The position numbers were made by a program, and so were the translations under genes. Source: Elusimicrobiaceae bacterium (GTDB taxonomy: Bacteria > Elusimicrobiota > Elusimicrobia > Elusimicrobiales > Elusimicrobiaceae). From it: a stretch of 5,999 nucleotides of DNA. How positions within the stretch are numbered: position 1 is the stretch's first letter; every line of letters starts with the position of its first letter. The stretch spans positions 1-5,999 of the forward strand of contig JAGCKY010000095.1 in assembly GCA_017647245.1 (NCBI GenBank), read 5' to 3'. Positions 1 to 5,206 of this stretch are shown here, one piece after another. The notes under the pieces were generated by a model. It had not been told where the DNA came from, made no database searches, and was given only the letters and a program-made list of their open reading frames with translations.

Positions 1-38
1 ATCACGGTTTTCAAGGTGGCGTAGGATTTAATTTCTAA
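1..38 (+). CDS. 3' end of an upstream gene, possibly an outer-membrane beta-barrel protein
   Basis: Reading from base 3, the frame gives HGFQGGVGFNF followed by a TAA stop at 36-38. Only 11 residues are visible, so the family cannot be named. The tail alternates small and hydrophobic residues and ends in phenylalanine. That is the classic C-terminal signature of outer-membrane beta-barrel proteins recognised by the BAM machinery. The stop lies 3 bases before the murB ATG, so the two genes may share a transcript. The other two frames also stop within the first 35 bases, so the frame choice is an inference from the terminal signature and the tight junction with murB. Confidence 0.4.
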   Translation, partial: HGFQGGVGFNF

Positions 39-41
39 ACT

Positions 42-944
42 ATGGATTTTAAAAAAGAACTTTCCGCTTATTTCAAAGAGAACTGTCTACTAGACGAGCC
101 GATGAGCCAGCATACCACCTATCGCACCGGTGGTCCGGCGCAAGTATATGTTTATCCCAACACGCGGCAAGAATGGAGTTTTGTGCTCAAACTCGCACGC
201 ACGGAAAACATTGCGCTACGCATTATTGGTTTTGGCTCTAACATTTTAGTCGGCGGAAAAGGACTGCCCGGCATTACCTGTTCTACCAAGCACATGAATC
301 AGGCAGCCGTCAAAGATAATCGCATTATTGCGCAAGCCGGTGTCGCATTGGATAAGGTGTGCGAACTCTCCGTCGCGGCCGGATTGGGCGGTATGGAAAA
401 ATTATCCGGCATCCCCGGTAGCGTAGGCGGTGCTGTATATATGAACGCGGGCGCGTTCGGACAAGAGACTTTTGATTGCTTGGAATATGTGGAAGCGATT
501 GACTTTGAGGGTCGCCCCGCTGTACTACTCAAAAAAGATTTGCCGCATGGATACCGTCATGTAGAGGGAATTGAAAATTATATTGTACTCGGTGCGGGTT
601 TTACACTAGAAAAGCAAGATTTCGCCACATTGACGGAAAATCGCCACCTTATTCAACAAAAACGCATAGAAAAGCAACCACTGGATTTGCCCTCTGCCGG
701 TAGCGTGTTCAAACGTCCGGTGGGCGATTATGCATCGCGCCTGATTGATGAGGCGGGCCTGCGCGGATTAAGTATCGGCGGTGCGAAAGTATCTGAAAAA
801 CACGCGGGATTTATTGTTAATTTCAATCATGCTACGCCGGAAGATATCAAAAACTTAATGGACGAAGTACGCCGTCAAGTCAAAGAAAAAAGCGGTGTAG
901 AGTTGGAATTGGAGCAAATTTTGTGGGGCGAGTTTGAGGCGTAA
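42..944 (+). CDS. murB: UDP-N-acetylenolpyruvoylglucosamine reductase (MurB)
   Basis: MurB is the cytoplasmic FAD enzyme that uses NADPH to reduce UDP-GlcNAc-enolpyruvate to UDP-MurNAc, the second committed step of peptidoglycan synthesis. The 300-residue protein has the expected family length. Its FAD-binding part carries TTYRTGGPA (25-33), GFGSNILVGGKG (63-74) and SGIPGSVGGAVYMNAGAFG (122-140). The C-terminal domain carries GSVFKRP (220-226), with the probable catalytic serine at 221, then GGAKVSEKHAGFIVN (246-260). The terminal LELEQILWGEF holds the probable catalytic glutamate, 291. YR at 171-172 matches the substrate-binding YRxS motif, but valine replaces its serine. It looks like the short type II form without the extra tyrosine loop. 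The ATG at 42 gives a full-length N-terminus, but the Shine-Dalgarno sequence is poor: AGGA at 23-26 lies 15 bases upstream. Translation may depend on coupling to the gene that stops at 38. No terminator follows, and the tRNA promoter begins 13 bases after the stop. Confidence 0.97.
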   Translation: MDFKKELSAYFKENCLLDEPMSQHTTYRTGGPAQVYVYPNTRQEWSFVLKLARTENIALRIIGFGSNILVGGKGLPGITCSTKHMNQAAVKDNRIIAQAGVALDKVCELSVAAGLGGMEKLSGIPGSVGGAVYMNAGAFGQETFDCLEYVEAIDFEGRPAVLLKKDLPHGYRHVEGIENYIVLGAGFTLEKQDFATLTENRHLIQQKRIEKQPLDLPSAGSVFKRPVGDYASRLIDEAGLRGLSIGGAKVSEKHAGFIVNFNHATPEDIKNLMDEVRRQVKEKSGVELELEQILWGEFEA

Positions 945-956
945 TTTGGAAAAAAA

Positions 957-985
957 TTGACGTGTCCCTCACAAGATGATACAAT
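957..985 (+). promoter_or_regulatory. Sigma-70-type promoter of the tRNA-Asp gene
   Basis: The -35 box TTGACG (957-962) and -10 box TACAAT (980-985) each match the consensus at 5 of 6 positions and are separated by the optimal 17 bases. Transcription would start near 992, about 20 bases before the mature tRNA 5' end. This is the best canonical promoter in the window and suggests the tRNA is expressed independently of murB. Confidence 0.8.
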
Positions 986-1011
986 ATAGGTAGTTGAGAA
1001 TTTGAGTCGTT

Positions 1012-1087
1012 GGAGTCGTGGTGTAGCCTGGTCTAACACGCTGCCCTGTCAAGGCAGAGACCGCGGGTTCGAATCCCGTCGACTCCG
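1012..1087 (+). tRNA. tRNA-Asp (anticodon GTC)
   Basis: The full cloverleaf can be drawn by hand. The acceptor stem pairs GGAGTCG (1012-1018) with CGACTCC (1080-1086), all 7 bp Watson-Crick. The D stem pairs GTGT (1021-1024) with ACAC (1036-1039). The anticodon stem pairs CTGCC (1041-1045) with GGCAG (1053-1057) around the loop CTGTCAA, with anticodon GTC at 1048-1050. The variable loop has 5 bases. The T stem, 1063-1067 with 1075-1079, has one G-T wobble and the loop TTCGAAT. The discriminator base is G (1087), as expected for tRNA-Asp. The 3' CCA is not encoded, so it must be added after transcription. It reads the GAC and GAU codons. A near copy of the 5' acceptor strand precedes it at 1004-1012. 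Confidence 0.97.
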
Positions 1088-1096
1088 TATGAATTT

Positions 1097-1131
1097 AAAA
1101 GCTCCACGTAAGCGGGGCTTTTTAATTTTTT
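1097..1131 (+). terminator. Intrinsic terminator after tRNA-Asp
   Basis: AAAAGCTCC (1097-1105) pairs with GGGGCTTTT (1114-1122) in a 9-bp stem with one G-T wobble and an 8-base loop. A broken T tract follows to 1131. It ends the single-tRNA transcript 9 bases after the discriminator base and separates it from the ferritin-like gene. Confidence 0.85.
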
Positions 1132-1162
1132 CCTCCCTACTACATCTAATCCATTTTTTCAC

Positions 1163-1191
1163 TTGCCGGAAAATTTTTAATGAGCCATAAT
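1163..1191 (+). promoter_or_regulatory. Possible promoter of the ferritin-like gene (competes with the upstream start codon)
   Basis: TTGCCG (1163-1168, 4 of 6 consensus) and CATAAT (1186-1191, 5 of 6) are spaced by exactly 17 bases. Transcription would begin near 1198. If real, this promoter overlaps the ATG at 1180 and would force translation from the ATG at 1228. A weaker alternative is TCTAAT at 1145-1150, with a poor -35 inside the preceding terminator's T tract, which would allow the start at 1180. The sequence alone does not decide between them. Confidence 0.4.
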
Positions 1192-1737
1192 ACTTTATAC
1201 ACTCAACAAGGGGGTACTCCTATTGGAATGAAAGGAAGAGAAATCGTAGAAAAAGCAGGATTGGATGTGGACAAACTCATCACGATGCTCAACAAAGCTT
1301 ATTGCGATGAGTGGCTGGCGTATTATCAGTATTGGATTGGTGCACGACTGGCTGTAGGCATTCCGCGTGATCATTTAGAGAGAGAAATGAAAGAGCACGC
1401 CGGACAAGAATTAGACCATGCCGATATGCTGGCCACGCGCATTATTGAGCTGGGCGGCACGCCGGAAATTGACCCGGGCAACTGGAAAAAACTCAGCTCC
1501 TGCGGGTATTTACCGCCCGATAATCCAACGGTGAATGAATTGTTAGAACAAAATATACAAAGTGAACGCTGTGCGATTTCCGTCTATATAAAAATTTTAG
1601 ATTATGTACGCGGAAAAGATATGATTACCGGGCATATTATTCGCCACATTATGCAACAGGAAGTGCAGCACGAACAAGAGTTGGAAGATATCCGCAACGA
1701 CGCGGAAACTTTGTGCCACTGTAGTGACAGTAAGTAA
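1180..1737 (+). CDS. Ferritin-like Dps-type protein (thioferritin/DPSL-like)
   Basis: This is probably a cytoplasmic four-helix-bundle ferritin of the Dps-like (DPSL, 'thioferritin') group, which oxidises ferrous iron with peroxide and stores the mineral in a 12-subunit cage. It has 185 residues. The presumed di-iron ligands are E44 in helix A (CDEWLAYYQYW), E77 and H80 in helix B (ELDH), E129 in helix C (SERC), and E161 and H164 in helix D (EVQH). These spacings resemble bacterioferritin except for a longer B-C segment. That segment starts with C108, and C131 follows E129. This matches the cysteine pair I recall as the DPSL hallmark. C42 and a C-terminal CHC (179-181) add three more thiols. 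The heme methionine of bacterioferritin is not evident. The start is uncertain. The ATG at 1180 has only a weak GGA upstream. The ATG at 1228 (MKGREIVEKAGL) begins the conserved region and has AAGGGGGT (1208-1215) upstream, although 12-13 bases away. The gene is monocistronic between two terminators. Confidence 0.85.
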   Translation: MSHNTLYTQQGGTPIGMKGREIVEKAGLDVDKLITMLNKAYCDEWLAYYQYWIGARLAVGIPRDHLEREMKEHAGQELDHADMLATRIIELGGTPEIDPGNWKKLSSCGYLPPDNPTVNELLEQNIQSERCAISVYIKILDYVRGKDMITGHIIRHIMQQEVQHEQELEDIRNDAETLCHCSDSK

Positions 1738-1763
1738 AGATTAGTACCGGTACGTTCTTCTAA

Positions 1764-1796
1764 CCGCCCCGCTTGGGTTTTCCCGGGCGGGGTTTT
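1764..1796 (+). terminator. Strong intrinsic terminator of the ferritin-like gene, between convergent genes
   Basis: CCCCGCTTGGG (1767-1777) pairs with CCCGGGCGGGG (1782-1792) around a TTTT loop. It forms an 11-bp stem in which the two central T positions make G-T wobbles. TTTTCT follows at 1793-1798. The hairpin ends one base before the stop codon of the minus-strand pilin gene. In the opposite direction it would be followed only by a weak TT-containing tail, so it may also slow pilin transcription, but it is primarily a plus-strand terminator. Confidence 0.85.
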
Positions 1797-1797
1797 C

Positions 1798-2286
1798 TCA
1801 CACAAAACCCCCCTTTTCCATAGGGACACTTATCAATGTTTTGCAAAGTTCGGTGCCATAATCCGTGTAAGAGTAGCATCTTATTTTGCCTTTGTTAACT
1901 TGAGCGATACCATTTCCATCTTTGTACCAGAAAAACAAAGATAATTCTAAGGTGCTATTGTCGCGTGGATAGAAATAGAAAATCACACGGCTAGTACTTA
2001 TATGAAATTGCCCAGATCCATTCTTTAACTCATATTTGGCATTTTTATTGATTTCGTATCCGCCCGGGACATCTAATCCTAAGTCCTCAAAATTGTCCGT
2101 GTAATTTCCATTAGCCATGTAATATATTTCTTCTAATTCCCGGATGTGTTTTCCAAGAATAAAAGCTTCACTTAATCGCGCTTTATCTACTGCTTTCTGA
2201 TATTGCGGCAGAGCGATGGCGGCGAGTATGCCTATAATTAAAACAACTACTAATAGTTCTATAAGCGTAAATGCGCTATTTTTCAT
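1798..2286 (-). CDS. Type IV pilin-like protein (PilE/PilA-type prepilin)
   Basis: This 162-residue prepilin starts [19 protein letters not shown]. The five-residue leader would be cut by prepilin peptidase before F6, leaving an N-methylated phenylalanine. E10 is the conserved Glu5 of mature pilins. Residues 6-29 form the hydrophobic helix that anchors the subunit in the inner membrane and later packs in the fibre core, ending in [15 protein letters not shown]. Residue -1 is alanine instead of the usual glycine. C137 and C148 probably form the disulfide of the C-terminal D-region. The globular part has only weak family signal, so major pilin, minor pilin or pseudopilin cannot be separated. 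I chose the start at 2286 because AAAAGGAGA (complement of 2291-2299) sits 5 bases upstream and the leader is canonical. The in-frame ATG at 2322 lies inside the likely promoter. No pilus assembly genes are nearby, so it must use machinery encoded elsewhere. Confidence 0.92.
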   Translation of the reverse strand: MKNSAFTLIELLVVVLIIGILAAIALPQYQKAVDKARLSEAFILGKHIRELEEIYYMANGNYTDNFEDLGLDVPGGYEINKNAKYELKNGSGQFHISTSRVIFYFYPRDNSTLELSLFFWYKDGNGIAQVNKGKIRCYSYTDYGTELCKTLISVPMEKGGFV

Positions 2287-2290
2287 ACTA

Positions 2291-2299
2291 TCTCCTTTT
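2291..2299 (-). promoter_or_regulatory. Shine-Dalgarno site that fixes the pilin start at 2286
   Basis: On the minus strand this reads AAAAGGAGA, a strong anti-16S match. Its AGGAG core ends 5 bases before the ATG at 2286. The upstream ATG at 2322 has no comparable site, so the shorter reading is preferred. Confidence 0.85.
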
Positions 2300-2322
2300 G
2301 TTTTGATGTTGCGTACCCCCAT

Positions 2323-2350
2323 ATCATACCAAAAAAAAAAAACAAGTCAA
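2323..2350 (-). promoter_or_regulatory. Pilin promoter with a 12-base T run in its spacer
   Basis: On the minus strand TTGACT (complement of 2345-2350) and TATGAT (complement of 2323-2328) each match the sigma-70 consensus at 5 of 6 positions. They are 16 bases apart. Twelve of those 16 spacer bases are an uninterrupted T run (A run at 2331-2342 on the plus strand). The predicted transcript starts near 2316, giving a leader of about 30 bases and excluding translation from 2322. Gain or loss of bases in the run would alter the spacer length. Confidence 0.65.
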
Positions 2351-2361
2351 GGGGTATTTTA

Positions 2362-2374
2362 TGGATATTATCCA
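2362..2374. promoter_or_regulatory. Perfect palindrome upstream of the pilin promoter, operator-like
   Basis: TGGATA (2362-2367) and TATCCA (2369-2374) are exact inverted repeats around one central T. The site lies 11 bases upstream of the pilin -35 box, where activators or repressors often bind. The binding protein is unknown, and a 6-1-6 palindrome can occur by chance. Confidence 0.35.
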
Positions 2375-2402
2375 ACAAGGAAACTACAGCTATAACAGCT
2401 GG

Positions 2403-2424
2403 ATCCCGGGTCCACGCCCGGGAT
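2403..2424. repeat. Short palindromic repeat, ATCCCGGG-N6-CCCGGGAT, probably a dispersed intergenic element
   Basis: Two perfect 8-base arms (2403-2410 and 2417-2424) flank TCCACG, set in the context CTGG...GACGG. This 'CTGGATCCCGGG...CCCGGGATGACGG' form resembles palindromic units scattered through intergenic regions of many unrelated bacteria; the Neisseria dRS3-type repeats have comparable arms. Only one copy is present here, so its dispersed nature is inferred from resemblance. The T-rich bases after it (2431-2437) could give weak terminator activity, but no plus-strand gene runs into it. Confidence 0.6.
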
Positions 2425-2502
2425 GACGGCTTTTCTTATTGTCAATTAGTGTCGTATTTTCGTCGTGTCGCGCACCGGCAGGAATTTGCGCCAGTAGCCA
2501 TG

Positions 2503-2606
2503 ATTTTTCATTTTTGAGGTAAGGTTGCGCCGTAAGTTGCCCGAATCAAATACTGATAGGTATGGGGAGCGGCAAGTCGGCGCAAGATTACCCAAAAATG
2601 GAAAAT
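2503..2606. repeat. Large imperfect inverted repeat / long hairpin of unknown role
   Basis: Bases 2503-2541 can pair with 2571-2606 to form about 32 base pairs. From the loop outward there are 5 bp (GTTGCC side, 2537-2541 with 2571-2575), a small internal loop, 8 bp (TTGCGCCG 2525-2532 with CGGCGCAA 2578-2585), a 2x2 mismatch, 5 bp (2518-2522 with 2588-2592), one bulged A (2517), and 14 bp (2503-2516 with 2593-2606). The 29-base loop contains a small ATAC/GTAT stem (2550-2553, 2560-2563). A second TTGCGCC at 2486-2492 could compete for the same 3' arm. No convincing protein is encoded here. It could be a structured RNA, a small palindromic mobile remnant or a transcription barrier. I see no clear promoter driving it on either strand. 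Confidence 0.6.
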
Positions 2607-2631
2607 TGTTTGCCCACCAAATAACCCGCAA

Positions 2632-2652
2632 TTGAAAAAGCTGTTTTTTCAA
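2632..2652. other. A/T-rich hairpin upstream of the hppA promoter, possible weak terminator
   Basis: TTGAAAAA (2632-2639) pairs with TTTTTCAA (2645-2652) in 8 bp around GCTGT, followed by ATTTTCT. The stem has only one G-C pair, so it would be a weak terminator. It lies 25 bases after the large hairpin and about 30 bases before the hppA -10 box. If 2503-2606 is transcribed rightward, this would be a plausible end point. Confidence 0.3.
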
Positions 2653-2679
2653 ATTTTCTCCCCTCAAAGCACCCCCGTT

Positions 2680-2695
2680 TATACTATAATGAAAG
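2680..2695 (+). promoter_or_regulatory. hppA promoter -10 region
   Basis: The -10 box is TATAAT (2685-2690), a perfect consensus. The position 17 bases upstream (CCTCAA, 2662-2667) is a poor -35. The predicted transcript begins near 2697 with a short leader of about 23 bases. The 16-base block from 2680 matches the block at 5207-5222 before the next gene at 14 positions. Confidence 0.6.
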
Positions 2696-2719
2696 AAACA
2701 TTTCCTAAAAGGAGGAGCT

Positions 2720-5089
2720 ATGTGGTACGGAATTTCGTCCCTGCGCTTATTTGAACAGTATGCGTTGTTTGGCGTGCTATTCATTGCGGTGCTGGGGCTT
2801 TTGTATGCTTTATTTTTGCGCAATCAAGTATTAAAAGAAGATTGCGGCACGCCTGCCATGCTCAAAGTATGGACGGCCATTAAAGACGGTGCAAATGCCT
2901 ATCTGAAGCGACAACTCAAAACCATTTTGCCGCTGATTGGTCTACTGACCATTTGTTTATTTTTATCCGTTTATATTGTTCCGGTTTCGCATGATGCAGC
3001 AGAACGCTTTGCGGGTGTCACGCCGGAAAACATTAAACTGATTGCCGCATTTGGCCGCGCGGGTGCGTTTATTTTGGGCGCGGTTTTCTCTTTGCTCGTC
3101 GGACAACTTGGTATGCGTATTGCCGTAGATGCCAACGTGCGTGTGGCGGCCGCCTCTAAACGCAGTTTTGGTGACGCGCTGAAAATCGCATACCGTGCCG
3201 GAACGGTTACCGGTATGCTAACCGACGGCTTGGGACTTTTTGGTGGAACGATTATTTTTATCATTTTCGGCATTGCCGCGCCGGACGCTTTGCTCGGTTT
3301 CGGTTTCGGCGGCACTTTGCTCGCGCTGTTTATGCGCGTGGGCGGCGGTATTTATACCAAAGCCGCGGACGTAGGTGCAGACCTCGTCGGTAAAGTAGAA
3401 GCCGGTATACCGGAAGATGACCCGCGCAACCCTGCTGTGGTCGCTGACCTCGTGGGCGATAACGTGGGCGATTGTGCCGGTATGGCCGCGGACATTTTTG
3501 AATCGTACGAAGTAACCATTGTATCGGGCTTAATCTTGGGTATTTCCTTGTGGCGTATTACGGGCCACCACGAGTGGATTGTATATCCGCTCTTGGTGCG
3601 CGGTATCGGTGTATTGTGTTCTATTATCGGTACTTATGCCGTAAAAGATTCCAACCGCACCTCCGGCAATGCGATGAAAGCCATTTTCAAAGGTTATAGT
3701 ATTTCCGCCGCCATTTCCGTGGCAATCTTCGGCGTACTGGCTTATTTCTATATGGCTAATGTGCCGGGTGGCTGGTGGAGACCTTTTGCGGTAACTACTA
3801 TCGGTATCTTGCTGGCTATCAGCATTGACCGCCTGACCGAGTATTTTACAGGTACGGAAAACAAACCTGTGCAAGAAGTTAAAAAAGCCACCACGACCGG
3901 CTCTGCCACTACGATTTTATCGGGCTTGGCCGTCGGTATGGAATCGGCGGTATGGACCACCGTAGTAATTGCGGCGGCGATTTTTGCCTCTGTGTTTATC
4001 TTCGGCGGCATTGACGGTTTGACTGCGGCAGAACGCTTTACCTTTGTGTTATACGGCGTGGCGATGACCGGTATCGGTATGCTCACTTTAACAGGCAACA
4101 ACGTGGCCATGGACTCGTTCGGTCCGATTGCCGATAATGCTAACGGCATTGGCGAAATGGCTTGGCACGGTCAAGACGATAAAGACACCAAAAAAGCCCG
4201 CCAAATTATGGCCGACTTGGATGGTGTGGGCAACACCACCAAAGCCATTACTAAAGGGGTGGCTATCGGCTCTGCGGTAATTGCGGCGGTGTCTTTGTTT
4301 GCCTCATATATGGTAGACGTAAGCAATGTGCAGGTACTTCTCAATAATGCCTGGCAAGCCGCCGGACAGAGCAAGGCGTTAGAACTCTTATCCAACGTAG
4401 GCATTGTGGTATCTAACCCGACCGTATTTGTCGGTATGCTCATTGGGGCGGCCTTGCCGTGGTTATTCTCGTCCTTTGCGATTAACGCTGTCAACCGCGC
4501 CGCGGGACTGATTGTGTTAGAAGTACGCAGACAATTTAAACTGGGCGTCTTGGAAGGAAAAACAAAACCCGATTACAAAAATGCCGTCGGTATTTCCACC
4601 ATTGCCGCGCAAAAAGAACTCATTGTACTGGCGACCTTGGGTATTGTTTCCCCCATTTTGGTCGGCTTGGCTATGGGCGTGGAAGCGTTGGGCGGTTTTC
4701 TCGCGGGCATTATCGTATCCGGTCAATTACTCGCCGTGTTTATGTCCAATGCAGGTGGTGCGTGGGATAATGCCAAAAAAGTGGTGGAAGATGAGCCCGC
4801 AGATATCGCCGCTAACACCGGCAAAGGCTCGGAACGCCACAAAGCCAGCGTCGTGGGCGACACCGTAGGCGACCCCTTGAAAGACACCGCGGGCCCGGCG
4901 TTAAATCCGCTCATTAAAGTAGTTAATATGGTAGCGGTTATCGTCGCGCCGATTATCGTCAACTATCACAACGCATATACCCCGCTGGGACAAATCGGTT
5001 GGGTGTGCGTAATTGTGATGCTGGCAATTTTGTGTTGGGCGATTTTAAAGAGCAAAGCCCCCGCCAAAGACTTTACGCAAGACAAATAA
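2720..5089 (+). CDS. hppA: Membrane-embedded ion-pumping pyrophosphatase, predicted K+-independent H+ type
   Basis: HppA hydrolyses pyrophosphate at the cytoplasmic face of the inner membrane and couples this to outward ion pumping. It thus recycles biosynthetic PPi into an ion gradient. The 789-residue protein is slightly long for the family and strongly hydrophobic, fitting about 16 transmembrane helices. All Mg-PPi motifs are present: DVGADLVGKVEAG (217-229), EDDPRNPA (232-239), DLVGDNVGDCAG (243-254) with the gate-region glutamate E261, DSFGPIADNANG (465-476), NAGGAWDNAKK (677-687) and GDTVGDPLKDTAGPALNP (713-730). GNTTKAITKG (504-513) has lysine at 508 and threonine at 511. In this family that combination marks the K+-independent class, which pumps protons; K+-dependent enzymes have alanine at the lysine position. 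Position 244 is leucine where asparagine is usual. The start is set by AAGGAGGAG (2709-2717) just before the ATG. It is a single-gene unit between its own -10 box and a strong terminator. Confidence 0.97.
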   Translation: MWYGISSLRLFEQYALFGVLFIAVLGLLYALFLRNQVLKEDCGTPAMLKVWTAIKDGANAYLKRQLKTILPLIGLLTICLFLSVYIVPVSHDAAERFAGVTPENIKLIAAFGRAGAFILGAVFSLLVGQLGMRIAVDANVRVAAASKRSFGDALKIAYRAGTVTGMLTDGLGLFGGTIIFIIFGIAAPDALLGFGFGGTLLALFMRVGGGIYTKAADVGADLVGKVEAGIPEDDPRNPAVVADLVGDNVGDCAGMAADIFESYEVTIVSGLILGISLWRITGHHEWIVYPLLVRGIGVLCSIIGTYAVKDSNRTSGNAMKAIFKGYSISAAISVAIFGVLAYFYMANVPGGWWRPFAVTTIGILLAISIDRLTEYFTGTENKPVQEVKKATTTGSATTILSGLAVGMESAVWTTVVIAAAIFASVFIFGGIDGLTAAERFTFVLYGVAMTGIGMLTLTGNNVAMDSFGPIADNANGIGEMAWHGQDDKDTKKARQIMADLDGVGNTTKAITKGVAIGSAVIAAVSLFASYMVDVSNVQVLLNNAWQAAGQSKALELLSNVGIVVSNPTVFVGMLIGAALPWLFSSFAINAVNRAAGLIVLEVRRQFKLGVLEGKTKPDYKNAVGISTIAAQKELIVLATLGIVSPILVGLAMGVEALGGFLAGIIVSGQLLAVFMSNAGGAWDNAKKVVEDEPADIAANTGKGSERHKASVVGDTVGDPLKDTAGPALNPLIKVVNMVAVIVAPIIVNYHNAYTPLGQIGWVCVIVMLAILCWAILKSKAPAKDFTQDK

Positions 5090-5101
5090 TACGCTCTTAC
5101 C

Positions 5102-5145
5102 AAATCCCCCGCTTGTACATAATTAAGCGGGGGATTTTTATTTTC
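5102..5145 (+). terminator. Intrinsic terminator of hppA
   Basis: AAATCCCCCGCTT (5102-5114) and AAGCGGGGGATTT (5125-5137) form a perfect 13-bp stem around a 10-base loop. The tail TTTTTATTTT spans 5135-5145. The stem begins 13 bases after the hppA stop codon. Because both flanks are A/T-rich it could also work on the minus strand, but no minus-strand gene needs it here. Confidence 0.93.
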
Positions 5146-5173
5146 CCACATAGGTCCAAAATGCAACTTAAAA

Positions 5174-5190
5174 TAGGCCCTTTGGCCCTA
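5174..5190. promoter_or_regulatory. Small inverted repeat upstream of the exported-protein gene, operator-like
   Basis: TAGGCC (5174-5179) can pair with the GG-C-CCTA segment 5184-5190 with one bulged C, around a CTTT loop. It ends about 20 bases before the -10 box TACAAT. The 5' arm also resembles the complement of AAGAGCCTA at 5226-5234 (8 of 9 bases). It could be an operator or chance symmetry. Confidence 0.25.
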
Positions 5191-5206
5191 CCCATTTTTG
5201 CCAAAT

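Noticed and set aside
1012..1180. Possible integration site at tRNA-Asp
   Set aside because: No integrase, no second copy of the tRNA 3' end and no composition shift were seen; an ordinary terminator follows the tRNA.
1002..1190. Plus-strand open frame of 62 codons across the tRNA-Asp gene
   Set aside because: It reads straight through the tRNA and its terminator; the peptide is a by-product of the tRNA sequence.
2287..2322. 12-residue N-terminal extension of the pilin from an ATG at 2322
   Set aside because: The extension overlaps the predicted -10 box, lacks a ribosome-binding site, and would place extra residues before a canonical short prepilin leader.
2446..2823. Minus-strand open frame of 125 codons across the noncoding gap and the hppA start
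   Set aside because: It starts inside hppA, runs through the hppA ribosome-binding site, promoter and the long hairpin, has a biased composition, and shows no recognisable family or Shine-Dalgarno site.
4581..4868. Alternate-frame open frames inside hppA on both strands
   Set aside because: They lie wholly within a well-supported gene with all family motifs and have no start signals or recognisable products.
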